In this document: piece by piece, positions 7,600 through 16,051 of the stretch
Layout of the letters: each line of letters begins with the position of its first letter
How positions within the stretch are numbered: position 1 is the stretch's first letter
From: Limosilactobacillus kribbianus
Lineage (GTDB): Bacteria > Bacillota > Bacilli > Lactobacillales > Lactobacillaceae
Direction: 5' to 3'
Assembly (NCBI RefSeq): GCF_026413145.1
Contig: NZ_JAOVYZ010000018.1
Span: forward strand, 1 to 35,358
Length of the DNA stretch: 35,358 nucleotides
Notes under the pieces: generated by a model
What the model was told of the DNA's origin: nothing
Databases searched by the model: none
The model's input: only the letters and a program-made list of their open reading frames with translations
Made by a program: the position numbers and the translations under genes

Positions 7600-8562
7600 T
7601 CAGACGGCAACTGGGGCCTTGATGGCCGGTTCGTGGGTGTAGCCCTCCAGCTTGATATCATCCATCTCGTACTGGTCAATTGGTTTCGGCTCGGCCGGCA
7701 GGATCAGCTGCGGTGCCGCATGGGGTGTCCGGGACAGCTGAGTCTTGACCTGGTCGAGGTGGTTGAGGTAGATGTGGGCATCCCCCAAGGTATGAACAAA
7801 GTCCCCAACCTGCAGGCCACACTGGTGGGCAATCATGTGGGTCAACAGGGCGTAGCTAGCGATGTTGAACGGCACGCCCAGAAAAATGTCCGCGCTGCGC
7901 TGGTAGAGCTGGCAGGAGAGCTTACCGTCGTTGACGTAGAATTGGAACATTGTGTGGCACGGTGGCAGGGCCATCGACGGTACGTCCTCGGGATTCCAGG
8001 CCGAAACGATCATCCGCCGTGAATCCGGCGTCGTCTTGATCTGGTGAATGACGTTGGCGATTTGGTCAATCGTCCCCCCCTGGCTGGTCTTCCAGTGCCG
8101 CCACTGGCTGCCGTACACCAGGCCGAGGTCGCCGTATTTCTTGGCGAATTCTTCATCATCCAAAACCCGTTGACAGAAGGCCTTCTTCTCGGCCAGGTAC
8201 TGCTTCTTAAATTCCGGATCCTTGAGCCAGCGATGGCCAAAGTCGGTCATGTCCGGTCCTTGATATTCAGGGCTTTCGACCCACTTCTTGAAGGCCCATT
8301 CGTCCCAAATGTGGTTGTGGTGCTGGAGGAGGAAGCGGATATTGGTGTCACCGCGCAGAAACCAGAGCAGTTCGCTCTTAATCAGGCCAAAGGGCACCTT
8401 CTTGGTCGTCAGGAGCGGGAAGCCCTTGCTAAGGTCAAAGCGCATCTGGTAGCCAAAGACCGACCGTGTTCCCGTCCCCGTCCGGTCGCTCTTTTCGTGC
8501 CCGTGTTCCAGGACGTAGCGCGCCAGATCGAGGTATTGCTGTTCGTTTGCATTTTCTGCCAT
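7600..8562 (-). CDS. thyA: Thymidylate synthase
   Basis: Converts dUMP to dTMP using methylene-tetrahydrofolate. 320 residues, including the ~50-residue insertion known from lactobacillus ThyA (around 85-150). The catalytic cysteine is C202 in [13 protein letters not shown]. The dUMP-phosphate arginines are in SDRTGTGT and [11 protein letters not shown], and the C-terminus ends in a hydrophobic residue (KAPVAV). The ATG at 8562 has an AGGAG site 9 bases upstream; the longer frame to 8610 lacks one. Cotranscribed with folA. Confidence 0.97.
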   Translation of the reverse strand: MAENANEQQYLDLARYVLEHGHEKSDRTGTGTRSVFGYQMRFDLSKGFPLLTTKKVPFGLIKSELLWFLRGDTNIRFLLQHHNHIWDEWAFKKWVESPEYQGPDMTDFGHRWLKDPEFKKQYLAEKKAFCQRVLDDEEFAKKYGDLGLVYGSQWRHWKTSQGGTIDQIANVIHQIKTTPDSRRMIVSAWNPEDVPSMALPPCHTMFQFYVNDGKLSCQLYQRSADIFLGVPFNIASYALLTHMIAHQCGLQVGDFVHTLGDAHIYLNHLDQVKTQLSRTPHAAPQLILPAEPKPIDQYEMDDIKLEGYTHEPAIKAPVAV

Positions 8563-8622
8563 TACCAAAAACTCCTTTAATTTGTTTTCCGTTGATATCT
8601 TATCGCACAATGAGCCAAGAAA

Positions 8623-8663
8623 AAAGCATCGTCACTTGCTCTTGGGGTTAGTGATGGTGCTTT
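8623..8663 (-). terminator. Intrinsic terminator of the cca-ABC-F unit
   Basis: Arms 8623-8635 and 8651-8663 (AAAGCATCGTCAC against GTGATGGTGCTTT, the two differences being G-U tolerant) with a T-run on the minus strand. It begins 20 bases after the ABC-F stop and separates it from thyA. Confidence 0.75.
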
Positions 8664-8683
8664 AATTGCTGCTTTAATGCGTT

Positions 8684-10594
8684 TTAGTCGTCGACAAAAT
8701 TACTTAAGTACTCCCAGCGGGCGGTCTTCTCGTCCACCTGCTTTTTGACGGCGTCGAGCTGCTTTTGGAGGTCGGCTAGCTTGGTGTAGTCACTGGCCGC
8801 GGCCGCCATCTGTTGCTCAATCTCCTTTTGCTGGGTGTCGAGCTGGTCGAGATCCTCATCAATGTGATCCCATTCCAGCTTTTCGGCGTAAGTCAGTTTG
8901 GTCTTCTTCTTCGGTTTGTCCGCCTGGTTGGCCGGTTCCTTCTTAGCGGTCTTTTTAGTATTGGCCTTGGCTGTCTGACTGGCTGCCTGGGCCTGCTGAG
9001 CCTCCTCTTTGAGATAGTCGGTAAAGAAGCCGGTGTAGCGTTGGATGTCGCCCTTGCCGTGGAAGATCAGCAGGTTGTCGGCCACCTTGTCTAAGAAGTA
9101 GCGGTCGTGGGAAACCGTGATCACCGTGCCGGCAAAGTGGTCCAGGTAATCCTCGAGGACGGTCAGCGTACCGATGTCGAGGTCGTTGGTCGGTTCGTCT
9201 AGCAGCAGGACGTTTGGCTGCTGCATCAGGATCTTGAGCAGATAGAGTCGCCGCTTCTCACCCCCGGAGAGCTTGCGAATCAGGGTGCCGTGCATGAACC
9301 GCGGGAAGAGAAAACGCTCCAAAAGCTGGGTGACGCTGATCTTATTGCCGTCCTTGTCGGTGACGTTGTCAGCAATCTCGGTCAGAAACTCAACCATCCG
9401 CTTGTTGTCGTCGACCCCCTCGGTCTGCTGGGTGTAATAGCCAAGCTTGACGGTCTCGCCGATCTTTAACACCCCGCTGTTCAGGGGCACTCGCTGGGCA
9501 ATCACGTTCAGCAGGCTGGTCTTGCCGGCCCCGTTTTCCCCGGTGATCCCGATCCGGTCCCCGGCCGTCACCAGCCAGTTGAAGTCGTGCAGAATTTGGT
9601 GGTCGCCGAGGGTGAGGTTGGCGTCCTTAAATTCGATGACGTCCTTGCCCAGGCGCTGGGAGCCAAGGTTGATCGAAACGTCCTCGTCCGTCTTCAGCTT
9701 GCCGACCTTGCCTTCCAGCTCGTGGAAACGGTTGATCCGCCCCTTCTGCTTGGTGCTGCGGGCCTTGGCACCCGTCCGCATCCAAGCCAGCTCTTTTTTG
9801 TAGAGCTGCTGGTTCTTTTTCTCGGTTTCCTGGGCTAGTTCGACTCGTTCCGCCTTCTTGGCCACGAAATCTTGGTAGTTCCCCTCATAGTGGTAAAGAT
9901 GACCAAAGGAGAGCTCCCAAATGTGGTTGGTAACCTGGTCGAGAAAGTAACGGTCGTGGGTCACCAGAAGAACGGCGCCCTTGTATGACTTCAGGAAGTC
10001 CTGGAGCCAGACAACCGAGTCCAGGTCGAGGTGGTTGGTTGGTTCGTCTAGGAGCAAGAGATCGGGTTGCTCAATCAGTACCTGGGCCAGGCCGACCCGT
10101 TTTTGCTGGCCCCCGGAGAGGTTGGCAATTTGCTGGCTGGTGTCCTTGATCTTCAACTGGGTCAGGATCGTCTTCACCTGGCTATCGGCCTCCCAGGCGT
10201 CTTCCTGGTCCATCTTCGCCTGCATCTTAGTGTAGCGGTCGACGGCCTGCGGATCTTCCGGGTGGGCACTGAATTTTGCCAGAGCATCCTCGTAGGCGCG
10301 GATGGTCTTAAAGACCGGCTGCTGACCCTCAAAGATGGCTTCCATGATCGTCTTATTCTGATCTAGGTCCGGCTGCTGCTTGAGATAGCCGATCGTATAG
10401 TCGTTAGGCTTGGTGATCGTCCCCGCCTCTGGACTGGTCAGGTCGGCAATCACGTTTAGCAGACTGGTCTTCCCGCTCCCGTTGACCCCGATCAGGCCGA
10501 TCCGGTCGTTTTCGTTAATAATAAAATTGACATTTTCAAAGAGGGTCTTCTCCCCGTAGGTACTGGTGAGGCCCTCCGCACGCATTGTTTGCAT
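8684..10594 (-). CDS. ABC-F family ATPase, Uup-like
   Basis: A soluble tandem-ATPase ABC protein, 636 residues, without membrane segments. ABC-F proteins act on the ribosome; Uup-type members relieve stalled translation or ribosome-assembly problems. Domain 1: Walker A GVNGSGKTS at 36-44, signature LSGGQQKR at about 159-166, Walker B LLLLDEPTNHLD at about 179-190. The inter-domain linker with basic residues spans about 245-305. Domain 2: Walker A GENGAGKTS at 352-360, signature LSGGEKRR at about 442-449, Walker B VLLLDEPTNDLD at about 462-473. A lysine-rich segment and a C-terminal coiled coil (about 565-636, including KLTYAEKLEW) match Uup rather than Vga/Lsa-type resistance proteins. The SD GAGGAA lies in the 3' end of cca, 3 bases away. 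Confidence 0.93.
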   Translation of the reverse strand: MQTMRAEGLTSTYGEKTLFENVNFIINENDRIGLIGVNGSGKTSLLNVIADLTSPEAGTITKPNDYTIGYLKQQPDLDQNKTIMEAIFEGQQPVFKTIRAYEDALAKFSAHPEDPQAVDRYTKMQAKMDQEDAWEADSQVKTILTQLKIKDTSQQIANLSGGQQKRVGLAQVLIEQPDLLLLDEPTNHLDLDSVVWLQDFLKSYKGAVLLVTHDRYFLDQVTNHIWELSFGHLYHYEGNYQDFVAKKAERVELAQETEKKNQQLYKKELAWMRTGAKARSTKQKGRINRFHELEGKVGKLKTDEDVSINLGSQRLGKDVIEFKDANLTLGDHQILHDFNWLVTAGDRIGITGENGAGKTSLLNVIAQRVPLNSGVLKIGETVKLGYYTQQTEGVDDNKRMVEFLTEIADNVTDKDGNKISVTQLLERFLFPRFMHGTLIRKLSGGEKRRLYLLKILMQQPNVLLLDEPTNDLDIGTLTVLEDYLDHFAGTVITVSHDRYFLDKVADNLLIFHGKGDIQRYTGFFTDYLKEEAQQAQAASQTAKANTKKTAKKEPANQADKPKKKTKLTYAEKLEWDHIDEDLDQLDTQQKEIEQQMAAAASDYTKLADLQKQLDAVKKQVDEKTARWEYLSNFVDD

Positions 10595-10597
10595 TAA

Positions 10598-11809
10598 CTA
10601 TTCCTCTTTCTCACTGTACTTCTCTGCCAGTTGCAATAGGGCCGCGCGGTCATTGGTGGCCTGCCCCATCACGACGGCTTGAGTAATCTGCTGCAGAATT
10701 TCTCCCAGGCGCGGTCCCGGCTTGATGCCGGACTGAATTAACGTTCGCCCGTCGACGGCCAGTTCTTGATGATCCTTGATCGGCAACTGTTCATAGGCTG
10801 CTTTCAGCTCCGCACCCGGGATGGCCCAGCCATAGAGTTTAGCAACCTGGTTGGCATCGTGGACGCTGGCCCAGCCGGCCCGGTAAAGGACCAGGGGTGT
10901 CAGCTGGTGGTCACGCATTGCTACCACTACCGGCAGAATCTTCTTAACCTGGCGAATCAGGTCGTTGGAGTTCTTCCACTGCTTAAGAAAGGCCGCGATC
11001 GCCTTCCCGGATAGGCCGAGCTGCAGGCAGAGCAGACTCCAGGCCTGGGAAGGATTCTCCAGGCCCCAGCCCCGGAGTTTCAAGAGGCCAGCCAAGTCCT
11101 CCTCGGTGTTTTCAAGTCCCGGGCAGTACTTGTAGAGCCCCGTCGCCAGGAAGTCCGTCAGCCCGGCAACCGGGTTCTGTCCCAGGAGCAGCTTTTCAAA
11201 TTCGACCTGGATCCGTTCCACCGCGATCTTGCTGAGCAGGGATGCGTTTTGCTCGATCCCGGCAAGCGTCGGTTGGTCAATCCGAAAGTCAAGTTTGGCG
11301 GCGAACCGGACCGCCCGCATCATCCGCAGGGCATCCTCGTGGAAACGTTCGTTGGGGTCCCCCACCGCCCGGATCAGGTGGTTATCAAGATCCTGCAGGC
11401 CGTGGAAGAGGTCGATTACCTGGCCGTTTTCACGCAGGGCCAAGGCGTTAATCGTAAAGTCGCGGCGCTTCAGGTCCTCGGCCAGGGAACGAACAAAGGT
11501 CACCGAATCGGGCCGGCGGTAGTCCTGGTAGCCAGATTCGGTCCGAAAAGTGGTCGTCTCGTAGCCGTTTCCGTGGTCCAGAATCATCACGGTACCGTGC
11601 TCGATTCCGGTGTCGACGGTCCGCTTAAAGATCGCCTTGATCTCGCTTGGGTAGGCGCTGGTGGCAATGTCGATGTCGTGAATCGGATCGCCGAGAATCG
11701 TGTCCCGCACGCAGCCCCCGACAAAATAGGCTTCAAAGCCCGCCTCTTCAATCCGCTGCAGCACCGGTCGGGCCGGCGTGAAGATTGCGGGTAAGTGTTT
11801 TAGTATCAT
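10598..11809 (-). CDS. cca: CCA tRNA nucleotidyltransferase
   Basis: Adds or repairs the 3' CCA of tRNAs without a template. 403 residues, class II enzyme. The nucleotidyltransferase head has GGCVRD at 31-36 and the metal-binding pair D45/D47 in HDIDIATSA. It continues with RRDFTINALA, an ERFHEDALRMMRAVRFAAKL motif and a helical tail that binds the tRNA. The ATG at 11809 has an AAAGGA site. Upstream, a TATAAT box reads toward it. The gene is followed after 3 bases by the ABC-F gene. Nothing unusual in the protein. Confidence 0.96.
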   Translation of the reverse strand: MILKHLPAIFTPARPVLQRIEEAGFEAYFVGGCVRDTILGDPIHDIDIATSAYPSEIKAIFKRTVDTGIEHGTVMILDHGNGYETTTFRTESGYQDYRRPDSVTFVRSLAEDLKRRDFTINALALRENGQVIDLFHGLQDLDNHLIRAVGDPNERFHEDALRMMRAVRFAAKLDFRIDQPTLAGIEQNASLLSKIAVERIQVEFEKLLLGQNPVAGLTDFLATGLYKYCPGLENTEEDLAGLLKLRGWGLENPSQAWSLLCLQLGLSGKAIAAFLKQWKNSNDLIRQVKKILPVVVAMRDHQLTPLVLYRAGWASVHDANQVAKLYGWAIPGAELKAAYEQLPIKDHQELAVDGRTLIQSGIKPGPRLGEILQQITQAVVMGQATNDRAALLQLAEKYSEKEE

Positions 11810-11841
11810 TTGATCATGTCCTTTTAATTATCTCCTAATCG

Positions 11842-11865
11842 ATTATAGCAAATCTATAGCAAATC
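11842..11865 (-). promoter_or_regulatory. cca promoter region with 11-base tandem repeat
   Basis: On the minus strand a perfect TATAAT lies at 11847-11842, about 35 bases before the cca start. It overlaps a tandem duplication of an 11-base unit (plus-strand TATAGCAAATC at 11844-11854 and 11855-11865), so a second -10-like TATAGA sits one helical turn upstream. No good -35 was found at 17 bases. Confidence 0.5.
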
Positions 11866-11935
11866 GTCTTTGGCTCGGCAAATCTTCTTTTGTGATATAG
11901 TTATAGTAAATAAATGCTTGAAAGGTGTGAGCTAA

Positions 11936-12763
11936 ATGGACTATCCCTACCAAAAACAATTCCAGCACTTCCTGCGCGATTCGCAGCACCTGGCCCCGCT
12001 GACGATCAGCACCTATGACACCAGTCTGACCAATTTTTTTGCCTATCTGCGGGCCAATCGTCCGGCCTTCGCGCGGGACCCACGACTAGCCAACCTGACT
12101 GAAAGCGACGTGCGAGACTATTTCAATACGTTGCGCACCCAGCAAAAGATCACCCTCAGCACCTATAACAAGATCCTCTCCCACCTCAACCGCTACTTTC
12201 GCTACCTCTTTACCCACCAGCTGATTACGACTTACCCGACGCTGACCCTGCATGGTCGGGCGGTCGATCCCAACCAACGGGTCAATACCAAGTGGTTGGG
12301 CAAGCTCGACGACATCCTCGCCGACGATCAACTGACCTACTACACCCGGATGGTGCTGTTGGTCAGCAAGCACGGCTTTACCGTCGGCGAGTTCCTACGA
12401 CCGGGATTTGCCCGGGTCTTTAATCAGGTCGAATTGACCAGTCCGGCCGAGCGCTCCTTTTACCAGCGCTACCAGGAGTTCATCCACCCGCTCCAGGCCC
12501 GACAGAATTCCACTGACCTCTTCTTGAAGCAGCGCTATCAGCCGGATAATCCCCGCCTGACCAATGCTGGGCTTCACAAGTACCTTAAACAGGACGAGGC
12601 CTACCTGGGCTTTCACCTGGCGCCCAAGTACCTTCACCAGAGCTATATTCTCACCCAGCTGGCCGCCCACCAGGACTGGAGCGACCGCCAGTTGATGGAG
12701 GCCTTGAAGCTCGATCCATCCTCACTGCTCTACTACCAGCGCCTACTTCTTCAGCTCAAGTAA
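11936..12763 (+). CDS. Tyrosine-recombinase-fold protein with degenerate active site
   Basis: 275 residues with the layout of an XerC/D-type recombinase: an N-terminal SAM-like core-binding domain (about 5-100, LTISTYDTSLTNFFAYL, STYNKILSHLNRYFRYL) and a C-terminal catalytic-like domain (about 115-275). The catalytic set is mostly gone. The first arginine position reads T149 (KHGFTVGEF instead of TGxRxxEL). The HxxR box reads H234-Q-S-Y237. The LGH position reads KLDPSS. Only a tyrosine (Y266/Y267) remains where the nucleophile is expected. The frame is intact and has a good SD (AAAGGTG, 8 bases) and the same GC-rich composition as its neighbours, so it looks maintained, not decaying. It may bind DNA without cutting it. 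Transcribed opposite to cca, with a shared terminator at its 3' end. Function unknown. Confidence 0.8.
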   Translation: MDYPYQKQFQHFLRDSQHLAPLTISTYDTSLTNFFAYLRANRPAFARDPRLANLTESDVRDYFNTLRTQQKITLSTYNKILSHLNRYFRYLFTHQLITTYPTLTLHGRAVDPNQRVNTKWLGKLDDILADDQLTYYTRMVLLVSKHGFTVGEFLRPGFARVFNQVELTSPAERSFYQRYQEFIHPLQARQNSTDLFLKQRYQPDNPRLTNAGLHKYLKQDEAYLGFHLAPKYLHQSYILTQLAAHQDWSDRQLMEALKLDPSSLLYYQRLLLQLK

Positions 12764-12802
12764 AAAGGCTTTGATTGGTCAAATAGCCAATCAGAGCCTT
12801 TT
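12763..12802. terminator. Bidirectional terminator
   Basis: 16-base arms at 12763-12778 and 12787-12802 (AAAAGGCTTTGATTGG against its near-perfect complement, one G-U-tolerant difference) with an 8-base loop. A-tracts and T-tracts at both ends serve both converging genes. The arms include the stop codon region of each. Confidence 0.88.
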
Positions 12803-14063
12803 AATATTCCTCGTATTCGTCCAAAAGATCCTGCATCTCGGCGTCGGTCGGGACCAGCACCAGGTAGCGGTGCAATTCGGCCAGCATTTCACTTGTCTTC
12901 CCCATTTCACGGTCAAAACCGATCAGCTCCTTTAGGAAGGTGGGATTATCCTGATAGTTGTTGGCCGCGGCATGATAGTACTTGTCAGCCAGTTCCACTT
13001 GGTCGGTCCGCTGGTAGGAACGGGCCAGGTTCCAGTAAACCTGAGGATCAACCTCGTCTTCCTTAATCAGGGGCGCCAGGAGCTTAATGTTGGCGCTGTC
13101 GTTGTGCTGGTGAAGGAGGAAGTTGCTGTACTGCAAGATAATCGTCAGGTTATCCGGATCCAGCTCGTGAGCGCGTTTCAGGTACTTTTCCATCAATTGC
13201 TGATCGCCCAGGTGACTGACGATTTCCGCTGCTTGAGAGTAGAGGCGTTCGTTATACTGGTCGACCCCGAGTCCCTCCTGAATCGCGCGCAGGGCCTGTG
13301 GATAATTGCGCTGGGCGGAATAGGCCTCTGCCAGCGCCGGGTAGGCAGAGGCGTACTGGTCATCATCGTGGATCAGGTCCCGCAAGGTTGTGATGGCGTC
13401 CTCGACCTGGCCGAGGTGAAGCTGGGTCAGACCAGTCTGAAAACGGATATCACTGGTCCGATACTCCGGCTTAACCTGCTGGAGGTAACCCAGGGCCTGC
13501 TTAAACTGGCCGCTTTGAGCATAGCACATTCCCAGTCGACCTGCGATGTCAACCTTGGCAAAGGCGGTGTAGCCGTTGCGGATTAGCTGGAAGTAGTAAT
13601 CGATCGCTTCATCGAACCGGCCCACCAAGAAATAGAACTCGGCCAAGGCAAATTGAACGGCCGGTTCATCTGGAGCCAGCCCGGCGGCCTCCTTGAGTTT
13701 GGCTTCAGTAACCTCAAACTCACCCTCGGTCTGGTAGAGGTCGGCGGCTACTAACAGGGCCTCCAGGTAGGCCGGCGAGCCGGGCTTAACCTGGGCCAAG
13801 TAGGAAAGGGCCTCGTCGTTGTGGCCTTCGTCAATGGCAATCGTCGCCAGGTTTGTCCGCAGCTCGTTCTCATCCGGATAGCGCTCCAACAGTTTCAGGT
13901 AAACCCGCCGCGACTGACGCAAAAAGCCCAGGCCGTACAATTCTTCTCCCAGGCTAAAAAGCATCTCGTCGCTGTCGTGGTCAAGGGCTGCTCGGAAAGT
14001 GTGCCGGGCAGCATCCAGGTCGCCCTTTTGTAATTGATCAAGCATTTTTTCAGAATAGGTCAC
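12801..14063 (-). CDS. Tetratricopeptide repeat protein (YpiA-like)
   Basis: About 420 residues made almost entirely of TPR helices: for example LGEELYGLGFLRQSRRVYLKL, FALAEFYFLVGRFDEAIDYY, LGMCYAQSGQFKQALGYLQ and LAEAYSAQRNYPQALRAI. TPR arrays mediate protein-protein contacts; the partner is unknown. The neighbouring hup gene and the same order in B. subtilis (hbs region, ypiA) support a YpiA assignment. The frame is open far upstream to 14192, through the hup terminator, but the GTG at 14063 has a GGGG-rich SD about 10 bases before it and yields a family-like N-terminus (TYSEKMLDQLQKGD). It ends in an acidic DEYEEY tail. Confidence 0.85.
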   Translation of the reverse strand: MTYSEKMLDQLQKGDLDAARHTFRAALDHDSDEMLFSLGEELYGLGFLRQSRRVYLKLLERYPDENELRTNLATIAIDEGHNDEALSYLAQVKPGSPAYLEALLVAADLYQTEGEFEVTEAKLKEAAGLAPDEPAVQFALAEFYFLVGRFDEAIDYYFQLIRNGYTAFAKVDIAGRLGMCYAQSGQFKQALGYLQQVKPEYRTSDIRFQTGLTQLHLGQVEDAITTLRDLIHDDDQYASAYPALAEAYSAQRNYPQALRAIQEGLGVDQYNERLYSQAAEIVSHLGDQQLMEKYLKRAHELDPDNLTIILQYSNFLLHQHNDSANIKLLAPLIKEDEVDPQVYWNLARSYQRTDQVELADKYYHAAANNYQDNPTFLKELIGFDREMGKTSEMLAELHRYLVLVPTDAEMQDLLDEYEEY

Positions 14064-14124
14064 TAGTTTCGTCCCCCTGTGCGATGATATTTCGAATGTT
14101 AGGATAACAAAATTTGAGTCAAAA

Positions 14125-14160
14125 AGAAAACGAGAAGGATTAGTTCCCTTCTCGTTTTCT
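14125..14160 (-). terminator. Intrinsic terminator of hup
   Basis: Perfect 14-base arms AGAAAACGAGAAGG (14125-14138) and its complement (14147-14160), followed on the minus strand by a T-run. It lies 19 bases after the hup stop. A second, smaller inverted repeat (GCTGTTAA at 14169-14176 and TTAACAGC at 14183-14190) spans the hup stop codon. Confidence 0.9.
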
Positions 14161-14178
14161 ATCTTAAAGCTGTTAAAA

Positions 14179-14454
14179 TTACTTAACAGCATCCTTTAAA
14201 GCTTTACCAGGCTTGAATGCTGGTACCTTGCTTGCAGGAATTTGGATTTCTTTCCCAGTTTGTGGGTTACGGCCCTTCCGTGCAGCACGTTGACGTACTT
14301 CGAAGTTACCGAAGCCGATCAGTTGAACCTTTTCACCCTTAGCTAAGGAAGCTTGGATTGAACTGAAGACAGCGTCAACAGCAGCCGTAGCGTCCTTCTT
14401 AGTCAGACCAGTTGCAGCAGCAACGTTGCTTACTAATTCTGCTTTGTTTGCCAT
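14179..14454 (-). CDS. hup: DNA-binding protein HU
   Basis: Histone-like HU, a homodimer that bends and compacts DNA. 91 residues, exactly the family length. It starts [17 protein letters not shown] and has the signature [18 protein letters not shown] followed by the flexible arm [20 protein letters not shown] very strong SD (GGGAGGTG) lies 9 bases before the ATG, and base composition is adapted to high expression. It stands alone between its own leader and a strong terminator, and is probably monocistronic. Confidence 0.98.
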   Translation of the reverse strand: MANKAELVSNVAAATGLTKKDATAAVDAVFSSIQASLAKGEKVQLIGFGNFEVRQRAARKGRNPQTGKEIQIPASKVPAFKPGKALKDAVK

Positions 14455-14501
14455 TTGATTTCACCTCCCACATCAGCACCGGTCGCCCGGCACTCCTGGA
14501 T

Positions 14502-14528
14502 GTTAATTTTGAGTGGTCCAAAATTAAC
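14502..14528. promoter_or_regulatory. Inverted repeat in the hup 5' region
   Basis: Perfect 10-base arms GTTAATTTTG (14502-14511) and CAAAATTAAC (14519-14528) around a 7-base loop, about 50 bases upstream of the hup start. Upstream of it on the minus strand is TTGAAA, 16 bases, TAATTA (14536-14563), a possible promoter; the repeat would then lie at the very start of the transcript, as an operator or a 5' stabilising hairpin. Confidence 0.45.
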
Positions 14529-14653
14529 GAAATAATTACGAGGAGTTCGTATCATTTCAATGTTAAGGTTAGCATAGTGAAACCCTACTGGCAAGCGCTT
14601 TTCGCAACTTTCACGGCAATTTTCATCATTTCTTAACAACAGGATTTCTTCCC

Positions 14654-15967
14654 CTATTGCCGGCGTCGTTTGATCAGGTGAATTGGTGTTCCAGAAAAGT
14701 CAAAGGCCGCCCGAATCTGATTCTCCAGGTAACGCTGGTAGGAGAAGTGCATCAATTCTGGATCATTAACAAAGATCACGAAGGTCGGCGGCTCGGTGGC
14801 TACCTGGGTACCATAATAAACCCGCAGTCGCTTGCCGTTCTGGGTTGGCGTTGGGTTGGCAGCGATCGCGTCCATCAAAACCGTGTTTAAGACTGAGGAT
14901 TGGATCCGCCGCTTGTGGTGCTCATCAACGGCCTTGACCATTCCAGGCAGCTTATTTAAGCGCTGCTTGGTCTTAGCAGAGACGAAGATAATCGGCGCGT
15001 AATTCAGGTACTGGAATTCGGCCCGGATCAGGTTGGTAAAGTCGGTCATCGTCCGTTGATCGCGATCCTTGAGGGTATCCCACTTGTTAACGACAATGAT
15101 GACCCCGCAGCCGGCCTCATGGGCATAACCGGCAATGTGCTTGTCGATCTCCCGAATGCCTTCCTCGGCGTTTAGGACCACACAGACTACATCACTGTCG
15201 TCAATGGCCCGCATCGCCCGCATCAGGGCATAGCGCTCGGTGTTCTCGTAGATCTTCCCCTTCTTGCGGATTCCGGCGGTGTCGACCATTGTGAACTCCT
15301 GGCCCGTCTCGTCCTTGAAGGTGGTGTTGATCGCGTCCCGAGTTGTCCCGGCAACGTTTGAAACAATCACCCGGTTCTGGCCCAAGATGGCGTTCACTAG
15401 TGATGATTTCCCGACGTTCGGTCGCCCAATGAAACTGAAGTGGATACTGGAATCATCGTCATTGGCCGCATTTTCTGGGAACTTCTTAATCACGGCATCG
15501 AGCAGATCCCCCATGCCAACCCCGTGGACACTGGAAACCGGATAGGGCTCGCCCAGTCCGAGGGAATAAAAGTCATAAATATCGGTGCGCCGTTCTGGAT
15601 TATCGACCTTATTGACGGCCAAGACAACCGGCTTGTCGGAACGGTAGAGGATCCGAGCGACCTGTTCATCGGCGTCCGTCACCCCGTTTTCGATGTCAAC
15701 GACCATGATGATGACGTCGGCCTCGTCGATCGCCACCTCCGCTTGCTGCCGAATCTGGGTCAAAAGTGGTTGGTCGGAAATTTCAATCCCCCCGGTATCG
15801 ATCAGGTTAAAGTGTTTGCCCAACCATTCACCGTGGGAGTAGATCCGGTCCCGGGTAACCCCCGGTGTGTCTTCCACGATTGCGATTCGTTCGCCGGCAA
15901 TGCGGTTAAACAGGGTCGACTTCCCAACGTTTGGCCGGCCCACTACTGCAACAACAGGATTTGCCAT
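14654..15967 (-). CDS. der: GTPase Der (EngA)
   Basis: Essential tandem GTPase for 50S ribosomal subunit assembly. 437 residues. First G domain: GRPNVGKST at 10-18, DTGG, NKVD. Second G domain: GRPNVGKSS at about 180, DTAG, NKWD. The C-terminal KH-like domain ends in a basic tail (HLIKRRRQ). SD GGGGTG precedes the ATG. The rpsA terminator stem ends only 28 bases upstream, leaving no room for an obvious separate promoter, so der is probably expressed by read-through of that terminator. Confidence 0.98.
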   Translation of the reverse strand: MANPVVAVVGRPNVGKSTLFNRIAGERIAIVEDTPGVTRDRIYSHGEWLGKHFNLIDTGGIEISDQPLLTQIRQQAEVAIDEADVIIMVVDIENGVTDADEQVARILYRSDKPVVLAVNKVDNPERRTDIYDFYSLGLGEPYPVSSVHGVGMGDLLDAVIKKFPENAANDDDSSIHFSFIGRPNVGKSSLVNAILGQNRVIVSNVAGTTRDAINTTFKDETGQEFTMVDTAGIRKKGKIYENTERYALMRAMRAIDDSDVVCVVLNAEEGIREIDKHIAGYAHEAGCGVIIVVNKWDTLKDRDQRTMTDFTNLIRAEFQYLNYAPIIFVSAKTKQRLNKLPGMVKAVDEHHKRRIQSSVLNTVLMDAIAANPTPTQNGKRLRVYYGTQVATEPPTFVIFVNDPELMHFSYQRYLENQIRAAFDFSGTPIHLIKRRRQ

Positions 15968-15994
15968 CCTTCTTCACCCCTTTTTACAAAATAA

Positions 15995-16027
15995 GAGGCT
16001 AGGAAGAAAACCATTCTTCCCAGCCTC
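15995..16027 (-). terminator. Terminator between rpsA and der
   Basis: Arms 15995-16007 (GAGGCTAGGAAGA) and 16015-16027 pair over 13 bases on the minus-strand RNA with one G-U. A moderately T-rich tail follows (TTATTTTG). It lies 25 bases after the rpsA stop and may be leaky, since der follows at once. Confidence 0.8.
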
Positions 16028-16051
16028 CCTAAGATTTAACTTAAACGGAAA

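Noticed and set aside
8684-10594. ABC-F gene as an antibiotic resistance determinant
   Set aside because: The long coiled-coil C-terminus and core-genome position next to cca fit Uup-type housekeeping proteins.
14580-14605. AAGCGCTT palindrome upstream of hup as a cre site
   Set aside because: The flanking bases do not fit the cre consensus on either strand.
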